From contig NZ_RBEE01000004.1 in assembly GCF_003725795.1 (NCBI RefSeq), positions 248,001-312,000 of the forward strand: 64,000 nucleotides of DNA. The letters are read 5' to 3'. Positions 53,402-63,180 of this stretch are shown here, in pieces. Made by a program: the position numbers and the translations under genes. The stretch's first letter is position 1, and every line of letters begins with the position of its first letter. The stretch comes from Pedobacter jejuensis (GTDB taxonomy: Bacteria; Bacteroidota; Bacteroidia; Sphingobacteriales; Sphingobacteriaceae). The notes under the pieces were generated by a model. That model was not told the DNA's origin, did no database searches, and was given only the letters and a program-made list of their open reading frames with translations.

Positions 53402-55824
53402 TATCGAGTAATATTAATTTCACCGTTTAACCTTATGTCTTCACTAGAAGAGCCAACTTTAATTTGATAAGTGCCTGGCTCGACATTCCAGTTCATGTTG
53501 GAATCTAATTTTTCCAACGCAGTGGGCTGAATCACAAATTCCACTTTTTTGGTTTCACCAGCCAAGAGACTAATTCTTTCAAACCCCCGTAAAACCGATT
53601 CATAGGTAGTTACGCTACTTACCAATTCTTTAATGTATAACTGCACCACTTCATCACCTTTAATTTTACCTGTATTACTTAGCTCAAAACTCACTGTGAA
53701 ACTGCCCTGGTGAGTTTGCGTATCCGGAGTTATTTTTAGGTTTTTGTAGGCAAAAGTGGTGTAGCTTAACCCATAACCAAATGGATATAGAGCCCCTACA
53801 ACGGCGGTGTTGCCATAACCATTCGGCCCATCACCTGGTTGGCCATTGTGCGAACCTTTTTTATATGGAAAGTTAAGTTCTATTTGTCCGGTACTTTTTG
53901 GAAAAGTAACTGAAAGTTTGCCACCAGGATTATATTCACCGAATAGCGCTTGGGCTATTGCTTTTCCAGCTTGTGCACCGGGAAACCATGCTTCTAAAAT
54001 TGCATCAACATATTTGTTCTCCCAATTTATCGTTAATGGCTGTCCATTAATTAAAACCAATATGACAGGTTTTTTAGTAGCGACTAAAGCTTGTATCAAA
54101 TTCAGCTGCCTGCCCGGTAAACCTAAGCCAGTTCTGGATAAGCTTTCGCCCACTCTTTTTTCATCTTCACCTACTACTGCAATTATAACATCAGCTTTCA
54201 TTGCTTTTGCAACAGCCTCATCGATTGATGCCTGCTCATCAGCACTCAGTGTTGTAGATATAATTTCGCTTTCTGGCCAGGTTTTATCAACAATATCGCA
54301 TCCTTTTGCAAAATCAACGGTAACATCCTTCCCCAAAAAAGTTTTAATACCCTGCAAAACAGAAACGGTCTGATTATTAGATGGGCCATATCTGCTCAAT
54401 TGATAATTACTTACCGAAGCTAAGGGGCCAGTTATCAGCACATTTTTTAATTTAGACTTTTGAAGTGGCAAGATCTGATTTGCATTTTTTAACAGCACTA
54501 ATGATTCTCTATTGAGCTGATCAGAGAATTCCTGATCAGCTTTTGTATGTACAATTTCATCTGCCGCGGCAGGATCTTTAACGTAAGGAGAGTCAAATAA
54601 TCCAATCTGGAATTTTACGCGTAAAACATCTGCTACGCGACTATCTAGCATCTCGGTGCTAATTTTTCCTTCTTTTACCAACTCCCTTAAAGGCAATATA
54701 TAATCAGCAGGCGATGTAAAGTTGGTTCTAACATTCAGACCTGCTAAAAATGCCAGTCTAACCGCATCTTTGGCATCTTTGGCCACATGATGTTTGGTAA
54801 ATAAAAATTCTACAGCTTCACTATCTGAAACTACATAACCCTTAAAGCCATACTGCTTTCTCAACAATTCTGTTAAAAAATAGCTGCTTCCGGTAACCGG
54901 CAAACCATCCCAATCATTATAACTGCTCATTACCCCCATAGGTGCTGCTTCCTGTATTACCCTTTTGAAAGGATACAAATGAACTTCATGTAATTCCCGC
55001 GGTGCGATATGTGGGTCGGTTCTTGCGTTCCCATCTCTGCCACCTTTTGGCATACTATAGGCTGCAAAATGCTTTAAGGTAGATGCAATACCATTTTCCT
55101 GTATACCCAGAACCATCTGCTTGCCCATTTCTGCAATTAAAAATGGGTCCTCGCCATAGGTTTCTAAAACCCTGCCCCAACGTGGGTCGCGGGCTAAATC
55201 CAGAATTGGGGCATAAATATTTGTATAACCTAAAGCCTTTCCTTCCCGCCCTACCATCAACCCAGCTTTATAGACCATGTTTTTATTCCAGGTACTTCCC
55301 ATATTTATTGGCGCGGGTAAGGGTGTTGCACGGTCGTGATTTAGCCCATGTATTCCTTCATTTGTAAAATCAACAGGAATACCCATTCTTGTTTCTTCAA
55401 TAAACCATTTTTGGATGGTATTGATAGCATTGGCATGTTTGCTAAAAGGATAAGAATATTGTGATTTGACATTTGGGTGGAAGGGTAAGCTATTTAATTG
55501 TTCGTCAATGTTTGCAATGCCATCCTTCCATATTTCATTTTTCCATTTCGGTGTGGGTAATTCGTCTTGCAAAACCCTTTTGTAGCCATATAAAGTGGCT
55601 AGTTGATTGGTTTTTTCTTCAAGGGTCATCAAAGAAATCAAATTTGTAACTCTTTTTGAAATTGGCTGCTGTTGATCTTCATAAATATCCTTAACTCCAT
55701 TTTTGTTAAAATCTATCCAGCCGTTTTTATAAATGGTTGATTTTTGCGCATGAGAAAATTGATAAATCAATAGTAAAATTGGGATAAAAAATAACTTGCT
55801 TCTGGCAACTGAAACTTTGTTCAT
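53401..55824 (-). CDS. GH3 beta-glucosidase/beta-xylosidase
   Basis: The 807-aa protein has a signal peptide (to FSHAQ), the GH3 N-terminal barrel with the nucleophile in GYVVSDSEAVEF (Asp334) and substrate-site motifs DPRWGRVLETYGEDP and LKHFAAYS, the C-terminal alpha/beta sandwich (NRESLVLLKNANQILPL, GEDEKRVGESLSRTG) and a fibronectin III-like tail. It removes terminal beta-linked glucose or xylose in the periplasm. It is translationally linked to the GH-A gene. Confidence 0.93.
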   Translation of the reverse strand: MNKVSVARSKLFFIPILLLIYQFSHAQKSTIYKNGWIDFNKNGVKDIYEDQQQPISKRVTNLISLMTLEEKTNQLATLYGYKRVLQDELPTPKWKNEIWKDGIANIDEQLNSLPFHPNVKSQYSYPFSKHANAINTIQKWFIEETRMGIPVDFTNEGIHGLNHDRATPLPAPINMGSTWNKNMVYKAGLMVGREGKALGYTNIYAPILDLARDPRWGRVLETYGEDPFLIAEMGKQMVLGIQENGIASTLKHFAAYSMPKGGRDGNARTDPHIAPRELHEVHLYPFKRVIQEAAPMGVMSSYNDWDGLPVTGSSYFLTELLRKQYGFKGYVVSDSEAVEFLFTKHHVAKDAKDAVRLAFLAGLNVRTNFTSPADYILPLRELVKEGKISTEMLDSRVADVLRVKFQIGLFDSPYVKDPAAADEIVHTKADQEFSDQLNRESLVLLKNANQILPLQKSKLKNVLITGPLASVSNYQLSRYGPSNNQTVSVLQGIKTFLGKDVTVDFAKGCDIVDKTWPESEIISTTLSADEQASIDEAVAKAMKADVIIAVVGEDEKRVGESLSRTGLGLPGRQLNLIQALVATKKPVILVLINGQPLTINWENKYVDAILEAWFPGAQAGKAIAQALFGEYNPGGKLSVTFPKSTGQIELNFPYKKGSHNGQPGDGPNGYGNTAVVGALYPFGYGLSYTTFAYKNLKITPDTQTHQGSFTVSFELSNTGKIKGDEVVQLYIKELVSSVTTYESVLRGFERISLLAGETKKVEFVIQPTALEKLDSNMNWNVEPGTYQIKVGSSSEDIRLNGEINITR

Positions 55825-56061
55825 TGAAGTATTGGTTTTAATTTAATTAAACAGCATGTATGTAAGCCTAATTTTTCACAAATATCTAAAGCCAAAGCTG
55901 GTAAGCAGATGTCATTTATACTTTTTAAAGGGTTCATTTATCCCTTCACCCAATTTTAACCTCTTTTTAAGGCACTGTAGTTTAATGTGATGCTTATTAA
56001 AATATATAAAGTAATAAGCAGTGGATGTGAATGTTAACAGAATTTAGCTTTTAGAGATACC

Positions 56062-59000
56062 TTATGGCTCTTTGTGAGCTTTAACGTATTCTGATGGGGT
56101 GAGCGCATAATGTTTTTTAAACTCTTTACTAAAATGCTTTCTATCACTAAACCCTACCATAAATGAAATTTCTGATACATTGAAAGATGTTGATTTTAGC
56201 AAATTTGCAGCTCTCTTTAACCGCATTTGCTTAATTAGGTCTGCCACAGGGAAATTAGTGAGGGTCTGAACCTTTTTGTAGAGAACTGTTCTACTCATGC
56301 CTATTTCATTTACAAGATAGTTCACATCAAATAAAGGGTCCTCCATATGCTTGTCTATAATTTCCATTAATTTATGGATGAACTTTTCTTCCGGCGTTGT
56401 GATCACCATTTTGGCTGGCTCTAAAACTATCCTTTGAGAAAACTTAGTTCTCAGGATATGCTGAGCCTTTAATAAATTTTTAATGTGCTGTGCTAGGATC
56501 TGGAAATTAAAAGGCTTGGAAATATAGGCATCAGCACCTATCGATAAACCATCCAGCTGGTTTTCGACAGCAGCCCTAGCTGTGAGTAAGATGAGCGGAA
56601 TGTGATTGGTTGCATCGGTCGATTTTACCCTTTTACAAAAGGCCAAACCATCCAGTCCAGGCATCATAATATCGCTAACAATCAGATCAGGCATTTCATT
56701 TTCCAAAGCATCTAACGCAGTCTGACCATTAGAATATTGTACGATTCGGTAAATGTGCCGTAAACTGTCGCTGATAAAATCCCTTAGTTCATCATTGTCC
56801 TCTACCAGCATAACCTTATAATCAGATGTCTCTGGCTCTAAGAAGTTGTAGGTTTCAGTTTCCTCTGAAATTCCAGTGGCTCTTTTTGCTTCATCATTTT
56901 CGATGGTAACCTCTTTTAGGGCATCCATTTCTGGCATATTCTCATTTGCCTTGGGAAGCAAAACGGTAAATGTCGTTTGAGCAATGTTCGAAGTATCACT
57001 TTCGACCTTTATACTTCCTTGGTGCAGTTCAACTATATTTTTGGACAATGCTAAACCAATTCCACTGCCTATATTTTGCCTGCCTCTTCCATCTACCTGG
57101 AAAAAACTCGTGAATAACTTATCTTTGACTTCCTCAGGTATCCCAATACCGTTATCCGAAACCGAAATCTTTACAAATTCCGTGTTATCGGCTAAAAAAC
57201 TAATTGTTAAGGAAATCTGACCGCCATCTGCGGTAAACTTAAAAGCATTAGAGAGCAAGTTGAAGATCACTTTTTCGAGTTGATTCTCATCAAATTTTAA
57301 AATGATCGGATTGCTGGGGGCTTTAAATTGATAATCGATGTTTCTTGAAAATGCTGAATTCTCAAAAAAATAAAAAATGTCTGCACAAAATTTCACAATA
57401 TCATTATCCCTGCATTGAAGCTTCAAATGACCCTCTTCTGCTTTTCTAAAATCAAGCAATTCGGTCACCAACTTCATCAACCGATCTGCACTGTTCTTAA
57501 TAAGACCCAATGATTTAGATATATTGCTGTTCTCTTTGTCATCAATTAACTTTTCTAATGGTCCAAGTATCAATGTTAAGGGTGTCCTGATTTCATGAGA
57601 TATATTTGTGAAAAAATTAAGTTTCATTTTATAAAGCTCATCCTGCCTTTGATTGTGCAAATGCTCCATGTAGAGATCCCGTTTTAAATTAGCCCTGATT
57701 CTTAAAAAACGGTTTATGCTCATCAAAACTCCAACAGCACAGCCAAAATACAGGAGATAAGCCCACCATGATGCCCACCATGGTGCCAATACCCTAATTT
57801 TCAAGGTTCTGTAATCATCTCCCCAAACGCCATCATTATTAGAAGCCCTAACTTTGAAGGTATATGATCCAGGAGACAGATTAGCAAAATTAACGGTTCG
57901 CTGGGTACCAATTTCTTTCCATTCGGTATCTGTAACTAAGCCTTCCAGTTTATATGCATATTCGTTATTTTCCTGACTTATAAAATTTAATGCCGAAAAA
58001 GTAAAGCTCAAATTAGCATAGTCATGAGGCACTACTATAGTGTTTGATTCCACAATTGAGCTAGTCAGTGGAGAATTATTTTCAGAAATTGGTACTGCTT
58101 TGTTATTTAATAATACCTGTGTGATGGCAACCCTCGGCACTAAACTGTTTTTAATTATTTTCTCAGGATAAAAAGTAGAAATCCCATTCATCCCTCCAAA
58201 TAAAAGTTCACCATTCTGCAGTTTAGCCGCTGCATTATTGGAAAACTGATTGCTTATCAGACCATCACCCGCCGAATAGCCTGTAATTTCCAAGCTGTTT
58301 CTTGTAAATGGGAGATTATTTGATCGGAAGGCAATTTTAAAAATCCCCAAATCAGTGCTGACCCATAAATGACCTTGATGATCTTCAACAATGGAATGAA
58401 CTACATCATCTCCCAGACCTAAAGGCTTACTTATAGCATAAAATCTTCCTGATTTTTGATTATAATGATTTAGCCCCCCTCCTTCGGTGCCGATCCATAA
58501 TCGTTGCTTACCATCAATAAATAGATTGGTGATATTGCTATTATTAATTTGATATGGCCTCTGCCTAATTTTTCTGAAGACTTTTGTGATTAAGCCCTGT
58601 TTTTTATCGAAGTAATTTAAACCATTTTGCGTCCCAATCCATAAATTGCCTTTCGGGTCTTTAACAAAAGCCGATATAAAATTATCGCTCAATGCTAAGC
58701 CCTTGGTTATGGTATCTTCCTTTCTGATAGAAACCTTTATGGTGCCATTTTTTAAAATATACCTAAGACCTCCACCATTGGTTCCGATCCATGCACCATC
58801 ACCATCTGGTAAAATTGCATTAATTAGATTTTCACTTAGCTTTCCATCTTTTACCTGTATGTCATAGTTTTTAAAAGCTTTAGTATTTTTATTAAAAAGA
58901 TATAAACCATCTAAAGATCCCACCCATAGGCTTTCCTTTCCATCGTCTGCTAAAGATTTAATTCCATTTTTTGTATTAATCTGATCTTTGGTTTTAATCG

Positions 59001-60189
59001 TATAATGTTCATTCTTTTTTTGATCTGAACTGATGTGCGTTAGCCCACCACCAAATGTTCCGATCCACCAAGATCCATCTGCATCTTCAGCTACAGCGTT
59101 GACCAATGAATGGTTTAGGCCAACACTACCACCAATACTTTCTCCAATATTTTTAAAATTAGCATTTCCTTTGTAGTAAAAATTAATCCCCCCGGCAAAA
59201 GTCCCGACCCAAACGCAGCCAGCTTTGTCTTTCAAAAAACTCCATATAGAATTATCGCTCAAACTATTAAGATTGGCTGGATCATGTCTATAATTAGAGA
59301 ATTTATTTGCGTTGATATCTAAAATACTAATGCCGTTTCGTGTAGCAAACCATAAATGGTTGTCATCATACGCCAAAATATCTTTTACCCAGTTAGAGGT
59401 GATGGTGGTCGGATCGCTATTGTTTGACTGGTATCTAGTAACAAGATTTTCCTTTTCCTTAAAACTGAAAACCCCTCCGGTTTCTGTACCAAACCAATAG
59501 GTGCCGTATACATCCTGCCTTGTAACCAACACCCTCAATTCATTAACAGCTTTGAACGAATTTGGAATTGGCAACTGTTTGCCGGTTTTAACATTAAACT
59601 TTTGAAGACCAGCAATTGTACCTGCCCAAATGTTTTGCTTGTTATCTAAAAATAATGAAAATATTGGTCCGCTTGATAAAACCTGATCACTTACTGAGGA
59701 AAAAACATCTTCAAGTTTAAATGTTTTACGATTGAGTTTTCTTACACCACCAAATGTACCAACCCATAGGTTACCTTCTGCGTCTTCCGTGATGGAAGAG
59801 ATGTAGTTTCTACCACCTTTTATCTCAAGAATATCAATACGCTTGAAGTTTTCTTTGTCTTTTTGATAGAGGTTTAATCCGTTTGCAGTAGCAATCCAAA
59901 TGTTTTTCTTCTGGTCTTGATAGATTACATTTACCCGATTACTGCTTAAGCTTTGGGGATTGTTTTCGTCAAAAATGAACGATTTGAATTCATATCCATC
60001 ATATCTGGTTAATCCCTTTAGATTACCAATCCACAAAAATCCCTTATCATCTTGCAGGAAGCTGGAAATTGTACTTTGTACCAGACCTTCCTTATATGAA
60101 ATATGCTTAAAATTGAGTGTTTGCGCTTTTACAAAAACAGAAGTGAAAAGGAAAAACACAAAATAGCAATACCTATTAAAAGACATCAA
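56062..60189 (-). CDS. Hybrid two-component sensor/AraC regulator of the polysaccharide locus
   Basis: The 1375-aa protein has a signal peptide, two periplasmic propeller blocks of Reg_prop repeats (about 30-660; DNGKGFLWIG-like units such as DDKGFLWIGNLKGL), a Y_Y_Y domain (about 715-785), one membrane span (about 800-825), a histidine kinase with NISHEIRTP (His865), an ATPase domain, a receiver domain with VSDIMMPG (Asp1173) and an AraC-type double helix-turn-helix at the end. One protein thus senses an oligosaccharide in the periplasm and binds DNA. An AACCAAATATTTAA motif precedes its start. Confidence 0.95.
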   Translation of the reverse strand: MMSFNRYCYFVFFLFTSVFVKAQTLNFKHISYKEGLVQSTISSFLQDDKGFLWIGNLKGLTRYDGYEFKSFIFDENNPQSLSSNRVNVIYQDQKKNIWIATANGLNLYQKDKENFKRIDILEIKGGRNYISSITEDAEGNLWVGTFGGVRKLNRKTFKLEDVFSSVSDQVLSSGPIFSLFLDNKQNIWAGTIAGLQKFNVKTGKQLPIPNSFKAVNELRVLVTRQDVYGTYWFGTETGGVFSFKEKENLVTRYQSNNSDPTTITSNWVKDILAYDDNHLWFATRNGISILDINANKFSNYRHDPANLNSLSDNSIWSFLKDKAGCVWVGTFAGGINFYYKGNANFKNIGESIGGSVGLNHSLVNAVAEDADGSWWIGTFGGGLTHISSDQKKNEHYTIKTKDQINTKNGIKSLADDGKESLWVGSLDGLYLFNKNTKAFKNYDIQVKDGKLSENLINAILPDGDGAWIGTNGGGLRYILKNGTIKVSIRKEDTITKGLALSDNFISAFVKDPKGNLWIGTQNGLNYFDKKQGLITKVFRKIRQRPYQINNSNITNLFIDGKQRLWIGTEGGGLNHYNQKSGRFYAISKPLGLGDDVVHSIVEDHQGHLWVSTDLGIFKIAFRSNNLPFTRNSLEITGYSAGDGLISNQFSNNAAAKLQNGELLFGGMNGISTFYPEKIIKNSLVPRVAITQVLLNNKAVPISENNSPLTSSIVESNTIVVPHDYANLSFTFSALNFISQENNEYAYKLEGLVTDTEWKEIGTQRTVNFANLSPGSYTFKVRASNNDGVWGDDYRTLKIRVLAPWWASWWAYLLYFGCAVGVLMSINRFLRIRANLKRDLYMEHLHNQRQDELYKMKLNFFTNISHEIRTPLTLILGPLEKLIDDKENSNISKSLGLIKNSADRLMKLVTELLDFRKAEEGHLKLQCRDNDIVKFCADIFYFFENSAFSRNIDYQFKAPSNPIILKFDENQLEKVIFNLLSNAFKFTADGGQISLTISFLADNTEFVKISVSDNGIGIPEEVKDKLFTSFFQVDGRGRQNIGSGIGLALSKNIVELHQGSIKVESDTSNIAQTTFTVLLPKANENMPEMDALKEVTIENDEAKRATGISEETETYNFLEPETSDYKVMLVEDNDELRDFISDSLRHIYRIVQYSNGQTALDALENEMPDLIVSDIMMPGLDGLAFCKRVKSTDATNHIPLILLTARAAVENQLDGLSIGADAYISKPFNFQILAQHIKNLLKAQHILRTKFSQRIVLEPAKMVITTPEEKFIHKLMEIIDKHMEDPLFDVNYLVNEIGMSRTVLYKKVQTLTNFPVADLIKQMRLKRAANLLKSTSFNVSEISFMVGFSDRKHFSKEFKKHYALTPSEYVKAHKEP

Positions 60190-60624
60190 AGTTAAATATT
60201 TGGTTATGGGAGGTTAAAGCAACACATTTAAAAACATAATTCAAAAACGTTTCGGTCAATTTAACGATACACTAGATTTACAGTAATTCACAAATAGAAA
60301 ACCTAACCAGCTATCGGTGGCAGTGGTGGCTGAAATCTCCAGACCAATAAATCGAGCATTCAAAAAATCTTTAAGCCATAAAAAAAGTTTTTTTTTATGG
60401 CTTTTGCATAATGCTATTGGTTAAAGGAACAAATAACCCCCCTTATCAGCACATACCTATACCTATAACTTCTAGATATCTTTTGATGTTTGTTAAGTGA
60501 TTTAAGACCTTGACCCAAATCAAACTAAAATTCCTCTGAGAGATAATTTTAGGAACTGCAACATCAGGGCCGCAATGCTTTTTACTTATTATATGCAATA
60601 TAAAATATAGAACAATTAAAAATT
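60190..60624. other. Gap between the hybrid regulator and the GH5 gene
   Basis: It holds the leader motif ATAACCAAATATTTAA (minus, 60192-60207) next to the regulator start, and a hairpin AAGCCATAAAAAAA/TTTTTTTATGGCTT (60373-60404) of terminator type with no gene to end. The minus strand at about 60263-60372 reads NARFIGLEISATTATDSWLG, a possible coding scrap without a start. No intact gene. Confidence 0.45.
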
Positions 60625-61650
60625 ATGAAAAATAACATCAACCAAATCAATTGTCTTTTGATATTCCTCGTTCTACTATTGGGCGTCAGATACGCCAATG
60701 CCCAAAACAAAACAAATGGTCAGACTGCTTTTGAGCAGAATAAAAAAATGGGTAGAGGTGTAAATATCATTGGATATGACCCAATCTGGAATGATATGGA
60801 TAAAGCTAGAATGAAGAGTAAACATTTTAAGCAGATAAAAGAGGCAGGATTTAATCATGTAAGGATAAAAATCAGTCCTTTTCGTTTTGCCCAAGGCGAT
60901 ACGGGCTATACCATCAAACCTTCCTTTTTTAAAACCTTGGACTGGATTATTAAACATAGCTTAGACAATAAGCTTATGGCTATCATTGACTTCCATGAAC
61001 ACGGCGCCATGGAAAAAGATCCGACCGGAACAAAACCCATGCTTTTGGCTCAATGGAAACAAATTGCAGAATATTATAAAAACTATGGTAATGAAGTTGT
61101 TTTTGAAATAGCCAACGAACCAAATATGGACCCCAAATTATGGAATACAATCCACCAGGAAGCCTATCAAATCATCAGAAAATCCAACCCAAGTAGAACG
61201 CTATTGATTGGTACCGTTTATGGCAATCAAATTCAATATTTAAAGGACTTGGTTTTGCCTGAGCAGGATAGAAACATTATTGTTGCCATCCATTACTACA
61301 GCCCTATACAGTTTACCCATCAAGGTGCACCATGGTCTGTTAAAAACAAAAATCTAAGTGGCATCACCTGGACAAAGACAGAAGATCAACAAAAAGCGGT
61401 GCAGAAAGATTTTGATTTTGCAGCCAATTGGGCTAAAGAGCATTACCGACCTTTAACTCTTGGAGAATTTGGTGCTTATGAAAAGGCAGATATTGCATCC
61501 AGGGCATTATGGACAGATTATATCGCCCGACAGGCTGAATTGAGAGGATGGAGCTGGAGCTATTGGCAGTTCGACTCTGATTTTATATTGTATGACATTG
61601 ATGAGGATAAATGGGTTGATCAAATAAAAAACGCATTGATTCCCCAATGA
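60625..61650 (+). CDS. GH5-family endo-glycanase
   Basis: The 341-aa protein has a signal peptide (to YANAQ) and a single GH5 (cellulase-type) barrel: GRGVNIIG at the start, HVRIKISPF, IIDFHEHG, VFEIANEPN with acid/base Glu165, VAIHYYSP, and LTLGEFGAYE with nucleophile Glu281. No carbohydrate-binding module. Without a lipobox it is probably periplasmic or secreted. The family covers beta-1,4-glucanases, mannanases and others, so the substrate stays open. Confidence 0.92.
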   Translation: MKNNINQINCLLIFLVLLLGVRYANAQNKTNGQTAFEQNKKMGRGVNIIGYDPIWNDMDKARMKSKHFKQIKEAGFNHVRIKISPFRFAQGDTGYTIKPSFFKTLDWIIKHSLDNKLMAIIDFHEHGAMEKDPTGTKPMLLAQWKQIAEYYKNYGNEVVFEIANEPNMDPKLWNTIHQEAYQIIRKSNPSRTLLIGTVYGNQIQYLKDLVLPEQDRNIIVAIHYYSPIQFTHQGAPWSVKNKNLSGITWTKTEDQQKAVQKDFDFAANWAKEHYRPLTLGEFGAYEKADIASRALWTDYIARQAELRGWSWSYWQFDSDFILYDIDEDKWVDQIKNALIPQ

Positions 61651-61668
61651 TACCTGTGAAAGATCAAA

Positions 61669-61698
61669 AGACAGCTAATACCCTAAAATTAGCTGTCT
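61669..61698. terminator. Bidirectional terminator between the convergent GH5 and GH10 genes
   Basis: AGACAGCTAAT and ATTAGCTGTCT form a perfect 11-bp stem with an 8-base loop. On the minus strand it is followed by TTTTG; on the plus strand the tail is weak (AGAAAATTT). It most likely ends the GH10 transcript and may also stop the GH5 transcript. Confidence 0.75.
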
Positions 61699-61710
61699 AG
61701 AAAATTTATG

Positions 61711-62871
61711 CTATTCGTTTAAGCCCTTATAGAAATTGGTATAAGCACTTTTCTTAGCATATGTATTGGGTGCATACAAAGTGGCGGCTACAGCGGTCCC
61801 TTGCCAATTATCTGAATCGCCCACATTCCATAGCGTAATGCCCCAACGTTGGGCAGAAGGAACCAATGTCCTGTATAACTTGGGGATATTGTACCACCGG
61901 TAATCCTGATCGCCGACTGTACCACCGCTTAATCGGATGTCAAGCTCGGATATGTGTACCAAAAGACCCGTAGCGGCCATTTTATTGATACCATATTCAA
62001 TACTATTGGTATTGCCTGTTACCGTCCTTGTATTAGAGGTGTGCATCTGTAGACCTACACCATCAATAATTGGTTTATTATTAGACTTGATAACCTTAAG
62101 CGCATTAACCATATTAAAAATAGCATCGGCTTTGGCATTTGAATATTCATGACCATAGTCATTGTAAAATAACTTGAGGTTAGTATCCCCCAGATCATCT
62201 GCAATTTGTCTCGCGTATAAAAATGCAAGCCTAACTGCATCATAGGCGCCAAGCTCTTTTGCCCATACATTTGTTTCGTTTGATCTGTAGGTTCCATTAT
62301 CATTAAACGCTTCGTTAGCTACATCCCAAGATTTAACCAGAGGATTGCCATTCGAATCTTTCTGAGTATAATAAAAACTAAACACGTTATAGATGTGATT
62401 GTATAAAATCGATCGGTATATCTGCTTTCTGGTTTCGCCTGTTGCATTGCCTCCTGCGTTATTAACCCAGGCTGGCACCCCATTGTACCACATAATGGCA
62501 TGTCCATGAACTCTATTGATTCCGTTATTTTTAGCAAAGTTAGTCACATCGGTTCCAAAGGTGTATGAATTTTGACTCGCCTGTATTTCACCAAACTTCA
62601 TCTGGTTTTCCGCAGTGATACTATTATACTGCGTTTTGACCAAGTTTGTGTAGAGCGAATTGCCAAACCTGCCCTCATTTATAGCAACTCCAATTTCGAA
62701 GTCTGTATTGGCATTTTTCAGAATTGGATTGTAAGGATTATAGGGCGTATTGGACACCTTGTTGTTAAGTTTGATGGAAGGCATATCAACTTCCTGCTGA
62801 TTGCCTGTCGCGGTTTTCTTGCATGAGGCGACACTTGCGGCGATGCAGAAAACTAAGATTAGTTTTTTCAT
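61711..62871 (-). CDS. GH10 endo-beta-1,4-xylanase lipoprotein
   Basis: From ATG 62871 (MKKLILVF) the protein is 386 residues with a lipobox (SVASC). I prefer this start to 62904 because it begins the signal directly. The GH10 barrel shows KSWDVANEAFND with acid/base Glu187 and HISELDIRLS with nucleophile Glu309, plus HGHAIMWYNGVPAW near residue 105. GH10 enzymes cut xylan backbones; as a lipoprotein it is probably on the cell surface. An AACCAAGTATTTATTTAAA leader motif precedes it. Confidence 0.93.
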   Translation of the reverse strand: MKKLILVFCIAASVASCKKTATGNQQEVDMPSIKLNNKVSNTPYNPYNPILKNANTDFEIGVAINEGRFGNSLYTNLVKTQYNSITAENQMKFGEIQASQNSYTFGTDVTNFAKNNGINRVHGHAIMWYNGVPAWVNNAGGNATGETRKQIYRSILYNHIYNVFSFYYTQKDSNGNPLVKSWDVANEAFNDNGTYRSNETNVWAKELGAYDAVRLAFLYARQIADDLGDTNLKLFYNDYGHEYSNAKADAIFNMVNALKVIKSNNKPIIDGVGLQMHTSNTRTVTGNTNSIEYGINKMAATGLLVHISELDIRLSGGTVGDQDYRWYNIPKLYRTLVPSAQRWGITLWNVGDSDNWQGTAVAATLYAPNTYAKKSAYTNFYKGLNE

Positions 62872-62904
62872 AAAATAAAATTTAAATAAATACTTGGTTA
62901 GCAT

Positions 62905-63180
62905 TAGCTGTCAATAGGGATTTACAGCCTTAGCTAAAGTTCTGCACATTTACGCATACTATAGGACTGTGAACATTCCTTTAAAGGGGTTATTTTGTCC
63001 TAACAGCATTTAATTTAAATTCATCAAAGCAGCTCAATACACCACCAGACGGGTAATATCGGTACAAATCACTACGTAAATAAGCACATTTATCCCCTAC
63101 CTAAAAACTCTCCTGTAATTATTTTTGTGTGGAATTGATTCAACACAGATCAAATCAACTTAACCAATAATTTAAATGTT
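62905..63180 (+). promoter_or_regulatory. Divergent region between GH10 and GH5 genes
   Basis: A full-match -7 box TATTTTTG lies at 63120-63127 on the plus strand, giving a leader of about 47 bases. The leader contains TTAACCAATAATTTAA (63160-63175), close to the motif seen before the hybrid regulator, susC and GH10 genes. No -33 box at the right distance was found. Confidence 0.4.

Noticed and set aside
53846..54373. 175-codon plus-strand ORF
   Set aside because: Antisense to the GH3 gene, with its catalytic and C-terminal domains intact on the minus strand.
60373..60404. Terminator-type hairpin in the gap before GH5
   Set aside because: No gene on either strand ends there, so it was described within the gap but not called as a working terminator.
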